Shown here in pieces: positions 42,276 through 54,223 of a stretch of DNA of 64,000 bases. Location: the NCBI GenBank assembly GCA_946122785.1, contig CAMGYJ010000010.1, positions 51,770,162 to 51,834,161 of the forward strand, given 5' to 3'. The notes under the pieces are model-generated. The model worked only from the letters and a program-made list of their open reading frames with translations, had not been told where the DNA came from and did not search any database. Position 1 is the stretch's first letter. Each line of letters starts with the position of its first letter. The DNA is from Linum tenue (taxonomy: Eukaryota > Streptophyta > Magnoliopsida > Malpighiales > Linaceae). Position numbers and translations under genes: made by a program.

Positions 42276-42329
42276 ACAAGTAACCGCCCTGAGTTCATAA
42301 ACTGGGAAGAATGGAGAAAATATACTATA

Positions 42330-43398
42330 ATACTACATTGGATCAAGAGGCAACTATGCACGTATATGCATTGAAATTTATTTGAGAAAGAGACTCGTCT
42401 CCAAGTACAGATCAAGAGAAGGGTGAGAAGAGTGGAGTATGAAGGACTTCACACGGTTTGTTTCAGTTGTGGACAATATGGTCACCTTGAGGATTCCTGT
42501 CCACAGGGGCTTCAAAAGGAGGACCTGACACCCGAGGAGCGGATGAAAACCAACAAAAAACCTGCAGAACCAGAGACTAGGCCGAAAGTCTTGGAGGATT
42601 TTGGGCCATGGATGCTTGCCACAAGGAATAGAAGAAAGCCAAGGCAGCCACTCCAGGAAAACCTTGGAAAAAGGAAAAAAGAGAGACCGAGCCAAATATA
42701 AAAGACACCTCTGGGTCAAGATTCAATGTGCTGGAAGGAGACACAAAAGAGGGAGAAGAAAGGGAAGAGAATACCGATGAGGTTCAAGAACTGGCAGTAC
42801 GAGAGAAAAGGGAGACAAAGAACAAGAAGGAAGAGGAGGCAGGAAAGGAGGATCTAAGCAAGGAAAAAGGCAAAGAAAAGAGAATTGAAAGCCAGAAGCA
42901 CAGGAAGAGAAAAGAAGAAAGGAAAGCTCTGAGAAAGACCAAAACCGAAAGCCTCACCAGAAAACTACCCCTGAGATTCCTAAGACTAAATCCAAGTCGA
43001 AGGTTGTCTCAAGAAAACAAGAGGACACCAACTCAAAGAAGGCCGTTTAAGCTACCATCAGGGACAACGACTCTACATTGAATGCTGCAAACCAACTGAC
43101 AACCACCAATCTTGCCACCCCTTCCAAACCAATGATGGGGATAGGAAAGGAGACTAAGGATGCCAAACAGGGACACCAGCCGAAGATGAAGGAGACCCAC
43201 TCCAAACTAGCTAAAATTCCAAAGAAGCAGATTACCAAGTCACCAAAAAATGTGAAGCCTTCGACCCGCAAGATCAGTTTTGATCCCAAGCAGGGAGAAG
43301 AAGTGAAGAAACTTGAAAATATGATTCATGAGCCGAAAACAATTCCAAATTGCAACGGTGACATGGATGCGATGTCCATGGTTGTCGATTCTACTTGA
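42330..43398 (+). pseudogene. LINE 1 ORF1 (gag-like), fragmentary
   Basis: Begins with GNYARICIEIDLRK...VEYEGLHTVCFSCGQYGHLEDSC, the zinc knuckle and preceding block of plant L1 ORF1. A long Lys/Glu-rich tail in several frames follows to 43398. The N-terminal domain is missing, so the LINE is 5'-truncated. Confidence 0.8.
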
Positions 43399-43447
43399 TC
43401 TCACAACCTTGTGTTGTTGATAGAGAAGTTCACTTCAATCCTTTTCC

Positions 43448-44194
43448 ATGATTCAAGTCTTCTCTTGGAATTGCCGAGGTGCAAAACACCTCATTTTTCG
43501 TTCTACCTTTGATTTTTATACGTCTATTCATAAACCAAATGTTGTTTGTATTGTTTAACCCTGGGTGAGTGGAAAGGATGCCATAGACACCATCCAAACC
43601 CTTGGTTTTGACTCATAGGAGATCTCGGATGTCAATGGCTTCTGTGGAGGAATCTGGCTGATGTGGAATAAGAGCGATGTCCAGATGAAGAATCCTCTCA
43701 TTCACAAGCAGTACATCCACATGGAGTGCTCTACTTCTCAAGGAGAGCCTTGTGCACTGACCGCCATCTCTGCTAGCCCCAACGAGCATGCTAGAGGGGA
43801 TCCGTGGGAGGCTCTTCGAGGAATCAGCTGTAGAATCTCATGCCCATGGATGTTGTTCGATGACTTCAACTCCATCACTAGGCCAACTGAGAAACAGGGA
43901 GGAGATAGCTTTAGCTTCACTAAAGTAAAAGCTTTTGTTAATCTCATTGAAGATTGTGGCCTAATGGACCTGAGCTACATTGGACCTAGGTTTACCTGGT
44001 TTAAGGGAGGATCAGGAGTCAAGAAGAGACTTGATAGAGGGCTTTGTCATTTGGTCGGGCATCACAAGTTTCCCCAAACCACCGTCTTCCACTTGATCAC
44101 GATGAAATCGGGCCATAGACCGATCCTTCTGTGCAACAAGATCACCCCTGCATCCTCAAACTTGGTGAAATGTTTCCAATTCCTTGCAAACTAG
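43448..44194 (+). pseudogene. LINE 1 endonuclease domain, defective
   Basis: Starts IQVFSWNCRGAKH (family SWNCRG). Stops follow at about 43557 and 43618. Later motifs are damaged: GDFN reads DDFN, SDHRPI reads SGHRPI. It should nick target DNA before reverse transcription; here it is inactive. Confidence 0.8.
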
Positions 44195-46967
44195 CTTAAA
44201 CATGATGATTTCCTTCCTTTTGTCTCGTCTTCTTGGAAGAATGGTCAAATCCTCTGTCGTGCGTTGCATGACCTCTCTTGCAAGCTTCAAGGATAGAACA
44301 AAGAGGTTTTTGACAACATCTTCAGAAAGAAAAGAGGCATGGCCAATGACCTGAAATCCTTGGAGAGCCTTAATGCGAGAAATCCTACCTCAACCTCTCT
44401 GGCCAAGGAAAATAGTATAAGAATGGAACTTGAAGACGTCATCTGGCAGGAGGAGATCCTCTGGCTCCAAAAGTCTAGAGCAAATTGGACTATTCATGGG
44501 GATCAAAACACCAGATTTTTCTACACAAGTACTCTTACAAGAAGAAAGAGAAACAAGATTGTCAGTCTAAAAAGAGAGGAAGGGGATTGGATTTCTGAAC
44601 CGGACAAGCTTTAGTACATGGCAAGAGAACACTACGTAAATCTCTTCACCAAAGATAACAGAAGCACCCGACAACAACTCACAGCCTTGTTCCCTATCCT
44701 TAATAGTCAAATGTGGGAGCCAATGAGGAGAATTCCATCCTTAGAGAAAATTCACAGCATTGTTAAGGACATGAATGGACTAAAGGCACCTGGAAAAGAT
44801 GGGTTTCATGCTTTATTATTTCAAAGGTGTTGGAAGCTCATCGGCCAAGACTTCTAGAGCGACCCATGTAACAAGCTACACCAAGTAAAAAGTGTAGAAC
44901 AATTAGCTCATAAGGATCGTCATTATATAACCATTCATCAACAGATGTTGCTTCCCATATTGGATAGAAGTGAGAATCTATAGCCGCAAAAGTGGGTTCG
45001 TAGATGTTTCTGGAATCCTGACAACATCAGACTTCTCAATGAGACACTGCTTTTCTTGATTCCTAAAGGTGAATCGCCCAGCACGATGAATCACTTCAGG
45101 CCAATCAGCCTCTGTAACGTGGGGTACAAAGTGGTGGCCAAATGTATAGCAAACAAGCTAAAACATTTAATGCCCCATCTGGTTAAACCAACCAGTCTAG
45201 CTTTGTTCCAAACCGTCACATCGCTGATAACATTCTTATTTTGTAGGAATCTGTCCACTCGATGGTAAGAAAGATTGGTAAAAAGGGAATGATGCTTCTC
45301 AAGCTTGACTTGGCGAAAGCATATGATTGCCTCGACTGGGAGTTCTTGGAAGAAACAATCACATTGGCAGGAATCCCTAGGAACATATAAACATCATCAT
45401 GAAATGCGTCACCACTATGGAAATGCAAATTCTGTGGGAAGGAGGTGAAACGCAAAGCTTCCAGCCGAGCAGAGGCCTCAGACAGGGATGTCCCCTTTCC
45501 CCATATCTTTTTACTCTTTGTGTTGAAAGATTAGGACATTGCATTTTAGAAGAAGTTAGTGAAAAGAGGTGGTGTCCGATGAGACTCTCCCCTAGAGGAC
45601 CTCCTCTCTCACATCTATTCTTCGCGAACGATCTTGTCCTGTTTGCTGAGGCCTCTTTGAAGCAAGCAAAAGTCATTAACAGCTGTGTTGATCAATTCTG
45701 TAGTGCCTCGGAGGAGCTCGTAAGCAAGGATAAGTCTAGAATCCTTTTGTTCTAAAAATACTAGAGATAGGGATATGAGGAATATTTGTGGTAAACTTGG
45801 CATTCAATCGACCCTCGACCTAGGTAGATATCTTGGTGTACTTGTTATCCATGGCAGGATTAATAGAAACACCTATAGGTATATTCTTGACAAGATTGAT
45901 CAAAAACTCACTTCATGGAAAGCTAGAACCATGTCCTTAGCCGGAAGAGTTACACTAGCTCTCTCTGTTCTTAATGCCATCCCCACATATGCAATGTAGA
46001 CCACGATGCTCACTACTTCTGTTTGTGATTTAATTGACAAAAGGATAAGGGGGATTGTTTGGGGGTCCAATGAGGAAAAGAATATAGTCCATTTGGTTTC
46101 CTGGGAAAAAATTTGCAGACCTACAAACCGAGGGGGACTAGGACTTAGAACTGCTAGAAGCTTAAATATGGCCTTCATGATCAACCTTTCCTGACAAATT
46201 CTGAATAATAGTTTTGATCTTTGGGTGCAGGTCATGCAAGGAAATTGCTTCAAGCACCAGGATAGGGAGATTGTTGCTATGAAGAGAAGCAAACACTCCT
46301 CCCTGTGGAAGGCCATCATGAAAGCAATGCCTCTCATGAAAAGTGCAGCCTGCTAGAGCATCAGAAATGGAAGGACAACGAGCTTCTGGGACCACCCTTG
46401 GCTTGGCCACGACATCCTCTTCAAGGACCATTCTCTGGAAGATGTGGATATAAGCCAGGATGACTCCTCTGTGGCGGATTGGATTGATGGAAGTGGAGAG
46501 TGGAACTGGCAGAAACTCCAGGATTTTCTTCCTCCCAATATAGTCTCTCTGATTGCTGGTATGGAACCTTCAAAGAGCAGTCTGGGAGAGGACAAATGCA
46601 TCTGGGGGGTTGAAAGGGATGGACGCTTCAAGTTGAAGTCTGCTTACAAACTTGCAGCAGACCAACTGGATTTAAGTGAAGTAACTATATGGAAAAACCT
46701 CTAGAAATGGAAAGGGCCTAGCCATACCAAGCATTTTCTTTGGCTTGTATGCATGACAAACTGCTCACCAATAAGGAACCGGTCAAGAGGAAGATTTCTA
46801 CTGATAATAATTGTAGCCATTGCAAGGACGTCGAGGAAACCACAGAACAAATTCTCCGTCACTGTAGCAAAACAACAGCAATCTAGGAAATGTTCAAAAC
46901 TAAAGTCATCAACAAGGAAAGGAACCTGTCGTTCAAGGAATGGTTGTCAAGTAACCTGAAGGATGAA
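44195..46967 (+). pseudogene. LINE 1 reverse transcriptase and zf-RVT, defective
   Basis: Motifs in order: GLKAPGKDGFHALLFQ, LIPKGESPSTMNHFRPISLCNVGYKVVAKCIAN, LLKLDLAKAYDCLDWEFL, RGLRQGCPLSPYLFTLCVE, HLFFANDLVLFAEAS. The last should be F/YADD; the third motif residue is Asn, so the catalytic Asp pair is broken. Many stops and frame changes occur. The zf-RVT region (WKGPSHTKHFLWLVC) runs to 46967, where Athila element B1 is inserted. Confidence 0.85.
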
Positions 46968-47637
46968 TGATAGACCAATAATTACACCTGTTTTTACCCC
47001 TATTCTTGAGCCGTTTGAGAGGTTGATTTTCGTGTTTTAAGCCGATTTCACACGAGGTTGTGCGTTTATATCATATTTCAGGGCTCGGCGTTGGAATCGA
47101 GGCGAAGAAACGAGTTTCGGGTCGAAAGGAGCACGTTTGGGTCGAAGTGTGGTGGAGGAGAAAAATACCCGGCCGGGTATTATTTTGAGCGGACCGGGGA
47201 AAAGTGGTTTTGGCGTCTGAGAAACACGAGGGGTCCCGGTCGTGAAGCATAAATTCCCGGTCGGGGATTATTAGAGCAGACCGGGGATTTTCCCCTGACC
47301 CCGACGCTGCGTTTTGAAAATGCCCGGTCTCGGCCCAAAATACCCGACCGGGTATTCAGGCCGGGGATCGCGACAGACAGCTTGTTAAGGGAAAAAAGGC
47401 CAAAATAGAGGGGTTCCGAGTTTTAGAGAAAGAAAGCGATTCCTAGAGAGAGAGAGAGAGACAAACCAGAGTTCCCAAATGCCCTAGCTTGATCTTCATC
47501 ACCATTGGAGCTCGGCTGACACTTGCAGAAGTGCCGATTGACGCCCAGGAGAAGATTCTCATCCTTCACAACATGATTTCTGCATCTGAGCTTGCTTTTG
47601 CTTCTCTCTCCATGGAGTAACTTCCTCATTCATCTGG
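46968..47637 (+). repeat. element B1 5' LTR, left part
   Basis: Matches the start of the LTR at 61475. It contains a cluster of ATACCCGRCCGGGTAT-type palindromes at 47165-47380. Broken by insertion of B2 at the target TCTGG. Confidence 0.92.
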
Positions 47638-48976
47638 TGATAGACCGATAATTATACATATTTTCACCCCTATTATGGAGCCGTTTGTGCTGAGGAATCT
47701 CATGTTTTAAGCCGATTTTACGCTAGGTTGTGTGTTTGTGTCATATTTCAGGTCCCGGCGTTGGAATCGAGGCGGAGAAACGAGTTCTGGGTCGAAAGGA
47801 GCCGAGTTGGGACTAAGGGGGCTGCAGGAGGAAAATACCCGGTCGGATGGAAAAATACCCGACCGGGTATTTATCGTTTTCGGCACCCGTGAGAAGCAGA
47901 AGGGGGCCCGGGCGATGGCCTAAAATCCCCGGTCGGGGATTTTGAGATCAGACCGGGGATTTTCCCCTTTAGTGAAACAGCGCGTTTGGACAATACCCGG
48001 TCGAACCCAAAAATACCCGATCGGGTATTTCGACCGGGTATCGCGAGGGCAGCTGATAAAAGAGGAAGAAGACCAATTTTCAAGGGGTTCCGAGTTTTTG
48101 AGAGAGAAATCGATTCCTAGAGAGAGAAAGCGACGAACCAGAGTTCCCAAGCGCCATAGATCGATCTTCAACACCATTGGAGCCCGGCTTGAGCTTGGAG
48201 AAGTGCGATTAAACGTCCAGGAGCAGAAATCCAACTTCACAGTATGATTTCCGCGTCTGAATCTGCTTTTGCTTCTTTCTCTATGGAGTAGTTTACCCAT
48301 TCATCTGGGTATGGGGAACCCTAGATCTGTATGCTAGGTCTGATTGTATGAACCCAAGTACAGAGTTTGTGAATTGATTATATTCGATTGAGGTTTGAAT
48401 GATTGAATGACTTGAATCCTGATCAAATTCCTGTTGTTTCTGCTTTGACCTGGAATGAGAATATCTGCCTAGGTTGATAGAGTACCCTTAATCGAAGGTG
48501 GCGAATTGGTGACTTTAGTCGAGGAGCCAATTCGCTATTCTGTACCGAAGTTAATTCGGTAGTGGAGGTTTGGTTCATTAGGGCCTCAATCTGTTTACTC
48601 CGGTGGAGGTTAGTCGCCCGCTAGAGACTCAGATTGAGAGGGTCTGGAGACCTTTAGTCGAGACTTCAGGCTAATTGAGAACCTTCCGCAGTATAACTTT
48701 CATGAAAACTGAACTTGGTAACTTGCAATCCGACTTAACTGCAATCTAGGGGGATCCATATCCGGGTGACCTCTCTTGACTTGACAACAACCGTTTACTT
48801 GCTTTGTGTTTTGTTTGCTTGAGTTGCACTAAAAGTTCACCGCTAAATAACAAGAATTCACCGAGTAGTCATCACATCTAGGACCCGGGTTGACAATAAA
48901 ACCCAAACCCGCTATACTACGCTTTAGGAAGTGGTTGCACTTGGCCATTTTCTAGAGTGACAGTAGGAGTGAGTCA
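47638..48976 (+). repeat. element B2 5' LTR
   Basis: 1339 bp, TGATAGACCGATAATTATAC...GTCA. Palindromes based on ATACCCGACCGGGTAT and ATCCCCGGTCGGGGAT at 47835-48050 are directly followed by a TATA-like GATAAAAG (48055-48062). Confidence 0.95.
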
Positions 48977-48982
48977 AGTTTT

Positions 48983-49000
48983 TGGCGCCGTTGCCGGGGA
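48983..49000 (+). promoter_or_regulatory. element B2 primer-binding site
   Basis: TGGCGCCGTTGCCGGGGA, tRNA-Asp type, 6 bp after the LTR end, as in element A. Confidence 0.9.
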
Positions 49001-49123
49001 CGGCTAGGTTGTTGAAGAAAAGTGATTTCTGTTACTTTAGCATTTTCGTTTTCGCATTGAGTTTTTGTTTTTCCCACTTGTGCCTTCACGGGTTTGCACT
49101 GCTTGATTGTGTGCAGATAGTGC

Positions 49124-51799
49124 ATGACCTGTAGCCAGTCGGGAGGTTTACTGCCGTTGAATCCTCAGATTGAACGCACCTGCAAACAACTTCGGAGATG
49201 ACAGCGAGCTAGACTGGTTACAGTGGAGCGCCGAGACGGCCAATTGAGCAGCGACACCGAGGACGAGTACGAGATGGAAGGTGATCAGAACCCGCCTCCT
49301 CAGAACCAGATCCTGGGGAACGACCCAAATCCCCCGGGAGCTGGGAACCATCATCATCCGCCACCACCGGGTCCCACCCTGGAGTACTACTATACTCCAC
49401 GGATTGCTGACATCCGCCCGGTCATCCTCTATCCGCCCATTCCTGCAAACAACTTCGAGATCAAGCCATGCTGGATTCAACTCATCACATCCTCTATCCA
49501 GTTCCATGGCTTGAAGGATGAGGAAGCCCGGGCGCACCTTTCCCGTTTTCTGCAGCTGACGAACAGGTTCAAGCTGAACGGTGTCCCGGATGACGCAATC
49601 CGCCTTCATCTCTTCCCCCATTCTCTGGCGGGGAATGCTAAGAGGTGGTTGGAGACCCAGCCCCCATTGTCCATCACCTCTTGGGACGATCTGGCTGACA
49701 AGTTCGTGCACCGGTACTATCCGGCATCGAAGACTACGGAGATTCAGCGGGAGATCACTCACTTCCGCCAAGAGCCAGATGAGTCCCTTCGTGATGCATG
49801 GAAGCGGTACATGGGATACTTCTGGCAGTGTCCCCATCATGGCTTCAGCGATGCTTTCACAGTGGGGAACTTCTACAGTGCCCTCACCCCAGACAACCAG
49901 AGGGTGGTCGAGTCTCTATGCCCAGGAGGGGATATCCTTACCAAGACTCCACCCGAGCTGAACCAGATGATCAGTACCTTGGCTGCCCGCGATCATTCCT
50001 GGGGGCAGAGCAGCAGAGGCAGGCATTCCCGGGACCGGGGTGTGCATGCTATTGAGGCCAGATCCGGATTAGAGCAGCAGGTCGCTGAGTTGGTGCAGAC
50101 GTTGAAGCAGCCCAACAGTCTTCTTCCGGGCCGAGGTGTAGCTACGCCTCCAGTAGCTCAGTGTTAGTGGTGCGAGAGTCCAAACCACCTGGTGGAAGAT
50201 TGTCAGTCTATGAGGGAGTCCTCTACTCCCCAAGAGCAGGTGGACTTCATAGCAAATGCTCGGCGCCTGGATCCATACAACAGTACCTAGAATGAGGGAT
50301 GGCGCCAGCATCCCAACTTTGCCTGGAGCAACAACGCCAACAAACCACCTGGTTTCCCAGCACCAGCAGGTGGTTTCCAGCAGAGGCAGCCCTTCCAGGC
50401 TAGGCAGGGGCCACCACCACAGCAGCAGCCCTACCAGCCTAGGCAAGGGCAGCCATTCCAGCAGCCTCAGCGCCAGTTTGCTCCGCCTCCAGCAGCCGAA
50501 GCTCCAGATAATCAGATGGCTGAACTGAAGAATATTTTGGCAACTTTCATGACCACCAGCCAGGCGAATTTCACGAGGGTGGACCAGAGCATAGCCTCTT
50601 TGGAGGCAGGGCAGAGGAACCAGGGTGCTATTTTGCAAGATCTACAGCACCAAGTCGGTGTCCTAGCGCGCCAGCTTACTGCTCGGGCCCCGGGGACTCT
50701 ACCTGCCACCACCATCCCCAATCCACGGGACCCGCATGAGACCGCACATGCCATTTTCACCCTGAGCGGCAGGCCTACATCAGCTGATCCTGCCCCGACC
50801 AGGCAGGAGGAACCACTACCTGCTTCAGCACTTCCAGCCGGTGATGCAGAAGTGCGGGTGGAGAAGGAAGCCCCTGCTCCCAAGCCACAACCAGTGGTTA
50901 AGGAGCACGTACCCCAGCTTCCCTTCCCCACTCGTCTACACAAAGACAAGCTGGAGACTGAGTTTGCCAAGTTCATGGCAATGTTGAAGCAGCTTAACAT
51001 CAGCGTACCATTTGTGGAGACACTGTCGAAGATGCCCAAGTACGCGAAGTTCATGAAAGATCTATGCACCAACAAGAAGAAACTTGGGGATCTTTCGACA
51101 GTGCTGCTGAGCGAGGAATGTTCTGCCATCCTGCAGAACAAGCTACCTGAAAAGCGCAAGGACCCCGGGAGTTTTACTATCCCTCTTTCTATTGGCAGCA
51201 TGCATGTAGGAAAGTCCTTGGCGGACCTAGGCGCTAGCATTAATGTCATGCCATATAGACTGTTCAAAAAGCTAGACCTAGGTGAACTTAGCCCTACTAG
51301 GATGAGCATTCAGCTAGCTGATCATTCTGTTGTGCATCCTAGGGGTATCATAGAGGATCTGCTTGTTAATGTTGGTGCATTCACATACCCTGTTGATTTT
51401 GTTATCCTGGACATAAGTGATGATGTGGATGTGCCTTTGATTCTGGGTAGACCATTTCTTGCCACCGCCAAGGCATTGATTGATGTGCATGATGGTAAAC
51501 TGATCTTGCGTGCTGAGAATGAACAGGCTACTTTTTCTGTGACTGATTTCGATCAATGTGCTATGATTGCTGTCACACCTGTGCATGCCATTTCTGATCA
51601 GGTACACGAGCTTGTCGTGTATCCTTCTGCACCTCTCATTTTGCAGGACCCGCCTATCATTCCTTCGCCGCCACTTCATCCAGCCTCGCCTCCGAACAAA
51701 AAGCTCAAGGAGGAGTGGCGGCCGAAGCCGCAGGTGGCTAAGCCTGCACGGAAGAAAGGTGGAGACCACTATGAGCTGGTCCCACCCCCTGCACCATGA
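49124..51799 (+). pseudogene. element B2 gag-protease ORF with nonsense codons
   Basis: The natural start is probably 49124 (ATGACCTGTAGCCAG, matching MTRSQ in element A), closed by a TGA at 49198; a large frame resumes at 49223. Gag motifs: FPHSLAGNAKRWLETQPP, DLADKFVHRYYP, WKRYMGYFWQCPHHGF. The CCHC knuckle reads C-stop-WCESPNHLVEDC because of a TAG at 50165; another TAG lies at 50288. Protease: LADLGASINVMPYRLF and LILGRPFLATAKALIDV. The frame ends at 51797. About 100 bp further on (51839-51918) GHHLKLYL matches the very end of pol in B1 (GHRLKLYLG), showing that RT to integrase is missing between these points. Confidence 0.9.
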
Positions 51800-51914
51800 C
51801 CACCCTGGCCATCCGAGTACTCACTCGCCTGCATCTTGCCGGATGGCCAGGTCGAGCTGACCACTGCTGGTGGTTGCAACCGTCGGGTGCACGGTCACCA
51901 CCTGAAGCTGTACC

Positions 51915-52882
51915 TAGGGGTGGGATTCGGTAATCCGGTAAACGGTTTACCGTTTTACCGAACCGGTAAACCGTTTACCGGCGGTATCGGCAGTCGAGAG
52001 GAAATATGGGTGTGTCGGTATACCGAATCCGGTATCGGTAAATACCGACGGTAAGTCGGTAATACCGATACCGAACCCCAATAGTCAATGCTATGCGTTT
52101 TGCCCCCAATCCCTAACCCTACTTTCTAAAAAAAATGCACAGTGAGACCCAGCCGCCATCCCCTCTTTTCTTCTTCATTTTGGACTCGCAGAGACCAGAG
52201 TGCCCCGCGCCTCTTCTCGTCTTCTTCGCCGAACGCCTCTCAAGATTGCTGACAGACGACCAGCCGCAGCACGACGACGGCGAGTCGCGACGGAGCTTCC
52301 AGAGACGAGCTTCCCCTGGCCCTGAGGTGACGGCGCCGAGCTTCCCCTGGCCGACGCGTGAGTCGTGACCAGCTCTTCCCTGCCGCCGCCAAGCTGACCC
52401 TTTGCTCCCAGTCGAAGTCATCGTCACAATCGGGAGAGGGCGCTCCGTCCAGTCCGCAGTCTCCCCTCGCAACCGTCGTCATCATCATTGCCAACATTAT
52501 CCCCGGGGATATCGATGTCCCTATCCTTCCTCTGCTCTCGCCTTGACAGAGTAATGTGTAGCTATAGGAGCACATAATTAACTACATATATACACTGATT
52601 TTCACAATCCTTATCCTCTGTGAATAGTTAGTGAATAAACAAAGGTATGGCATTCCACTTTCAGAGCTATGATGGAGTGGGAAGATCATCATATCTCCCA
52701 ACACGTCGCCCTTTGCGGTAATTCGGTAAACCGGTTTGTAACCGTTTACCGGTAATTCGGTAATCGGTAAACCGGTTACAAACCGGTATCGGTAAACGGT
52801 AAACAGTTTGGCCACCCTCGGTATACCGAAACCGGTAAATTCGGTAAACGGTTTACCGTTTACCGACCGATTCCCACCCCTA
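51915..52882. mobile_element. hAT non-autonomous element with 8-bp TSD
   Basis: 968 bp bounded by TAGGGGTGGGATTCGGT and ACCGATTCCCACCCCTA, with a perfect duplication GCTGTACC (51907-51914, 52883-52890). Both ends are filled with GGTAAACCGGTTTACCG-like subterminal repeats. The GC-rich centre (52130-52550) looks like the leader and first-exon region of a larger hAT element, but no transposase domain is visible. Confidence 0.92.
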
Positions 52883-53332
52883 GCTGTACCTCAAGAGCGA
52901 TGTGGATCCGCTCTTGGAGGTACCTGTTCCTGCACCTCCCTGAGTATCCACCATGGGCGTCCATCTAAAAGACGGTAAAGAAGCGCTTGTGGGGAGGCAA
53001 CCCCACCATGGTTTTCATTTATTTGTTTTGTTTCGAGTCGGATTGCAATTTGGTTTGTTTGCTTTTGTTTTGGATGATGTACTATTGGGCTGACCATTGG
53101 ACCTAACATATCGTGTTTGAGCTCTTTGGTTTCCTTTAGCCGTGCCTGTGTTCCCGACTGGTCCTCTCTCCAGTCCGCTTCATCCTGACTGGTCCATTTC
53201 CAGTCTTCTGCAGTCTGTGCATACCGGTAACATCGTTCCCCTTACCTTCCCTCTTCTCCATTGAGGGCAATGTCGATCTTAAGTGTGGGGGGGTGTTTAT
53301 CTTTTGACTGCATTAGATTTGTTGTTTGTGAG

Positions 53333-53380
53333 CTTGGAGCCTAGTCCACTGTCCAAATTTTTTAATTTGAGGGCTCCAAG
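53333..53380 (+). other. element B2 stem-loop 1
   Basis: CTTGGAGCC/GGCTCCAAG, 9 perfect pairs, with an inner CAAATT/AATTTG pairing in the loop. Confidence 0.7.
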
Positions 53381-53841
53381 TACGTGTTCCTTGCAATTGC
53401 CTGCTCAGTATGCTTTGAATTGACAGTCTCTGTAGTGATTTGCAACCTAGGGAGGTAGTGTAGCACTATGGAGGATGTTGATGCATTTAAGAAGTCTCAT
53501 TTCTTCTTCATATTGTGTTGGTTGATTGAGTGAATTAGTGATCGTAGGACCCTTGAATTGTGTGGTGTTGTGGACTCTCTGCCTGTCATGGACTCTTGTA
53601 TCATGTTCTGAATGTAACAGGTGCTCGAAATGTGCTTTAAAATAACGTCTCCCGTGCGAATAGGGCGAAAGTGTGTAAGGGGAGACGAGAATCCGTTCCC
53701 AATTTCCACCTACTACCTCCAGCCCCCTTACATGTCTTTCCCCCGCACGAGGCTCGAGACACCCGCTCCTGGCATGGCCGGTAAGAGCCGGGCTCCCGCA
53801 AAACCTTTGCTAGGTGGAAGCCCTCGTTTTCTGCAGAAACG

Positions 53842-53914
53842 GGTTGGAACCCGTGAAAAAAAAAATAGAAAAACAGAAAAACAAGCAAAAAGAAGAAAGA
53901 AAAGGGTTCCAACC
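53842..53914 (+). other. element B2 stem-loop 2 (A-rich loop)
   Basis: GGTTGGAACCC (53842-53852) pairs perfectly with GGGTTCCAACC (53904-53914) around a 51-nt A-rich loop. Confidence 0.72.
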
Positions 53915-54182
53915 ATGTTCACAAAGAAAATCGAGCACCTTGAATTAATGTGAGTCCATGATCTTTTGTTTGTGAGAGTCTCTTCATCCACGATTCATTT
54001 GTCCTCTGTTCACTATTTGCCATGATGCCGATTCGAGGCTAGCGTTCTCGCCGAAGAGGCTATGAGATGACTTGTGCGTCGGTTGACCTCGTAAGCTGCT
54101 AAATGATCTAGGACGTCCGCTACCTACGATCGAGGTTGTTTGTTGCAATAGAGGTCTGGAGAGTTGCATTGGTTTGAGTTAG

Positions 54183-54223
54183 GTTTGCTTGGGGACAAGC
54201 AAACGGTTAAGTGTGGGGGAGTT
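54183..54223 (+). promoter_or_regulatory. element B2 pre-PPT hairpin and polypurine tract
   Basis: GTTTGCTTG-GGGA-CAAGCAAAC, a perfect 9-bp stem with GGGA loop, then TTAAGTGTGGGGGAGTT up to the LTR. Confidence 0.8.

Larger units (their letters stand above)
52891..54223 (+). other. element B2 3' untranslated region
   Basis: Contains the post-pol hairpin (GTGGGG/CCCCAC, 52989-53006), a polypurine-like copy TTAAGTGTGGGGGGG (53279-53293), stem-loop 1 (53333-53380), stem-loop 2 with A-rich loop (53842-53914), the pre-PPT hairpin (54183-54204) and the polypurine tract (54207-54223). No 3' ORF and no internal palindromes. Confidence 0.8.

Noticed and set aside
49148..49840. 230-codon minus-strand frame opposite the B2 gag
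   Set aside because: Antisense shadow of gag coding sequence; the plus frame has clear gag motifs.
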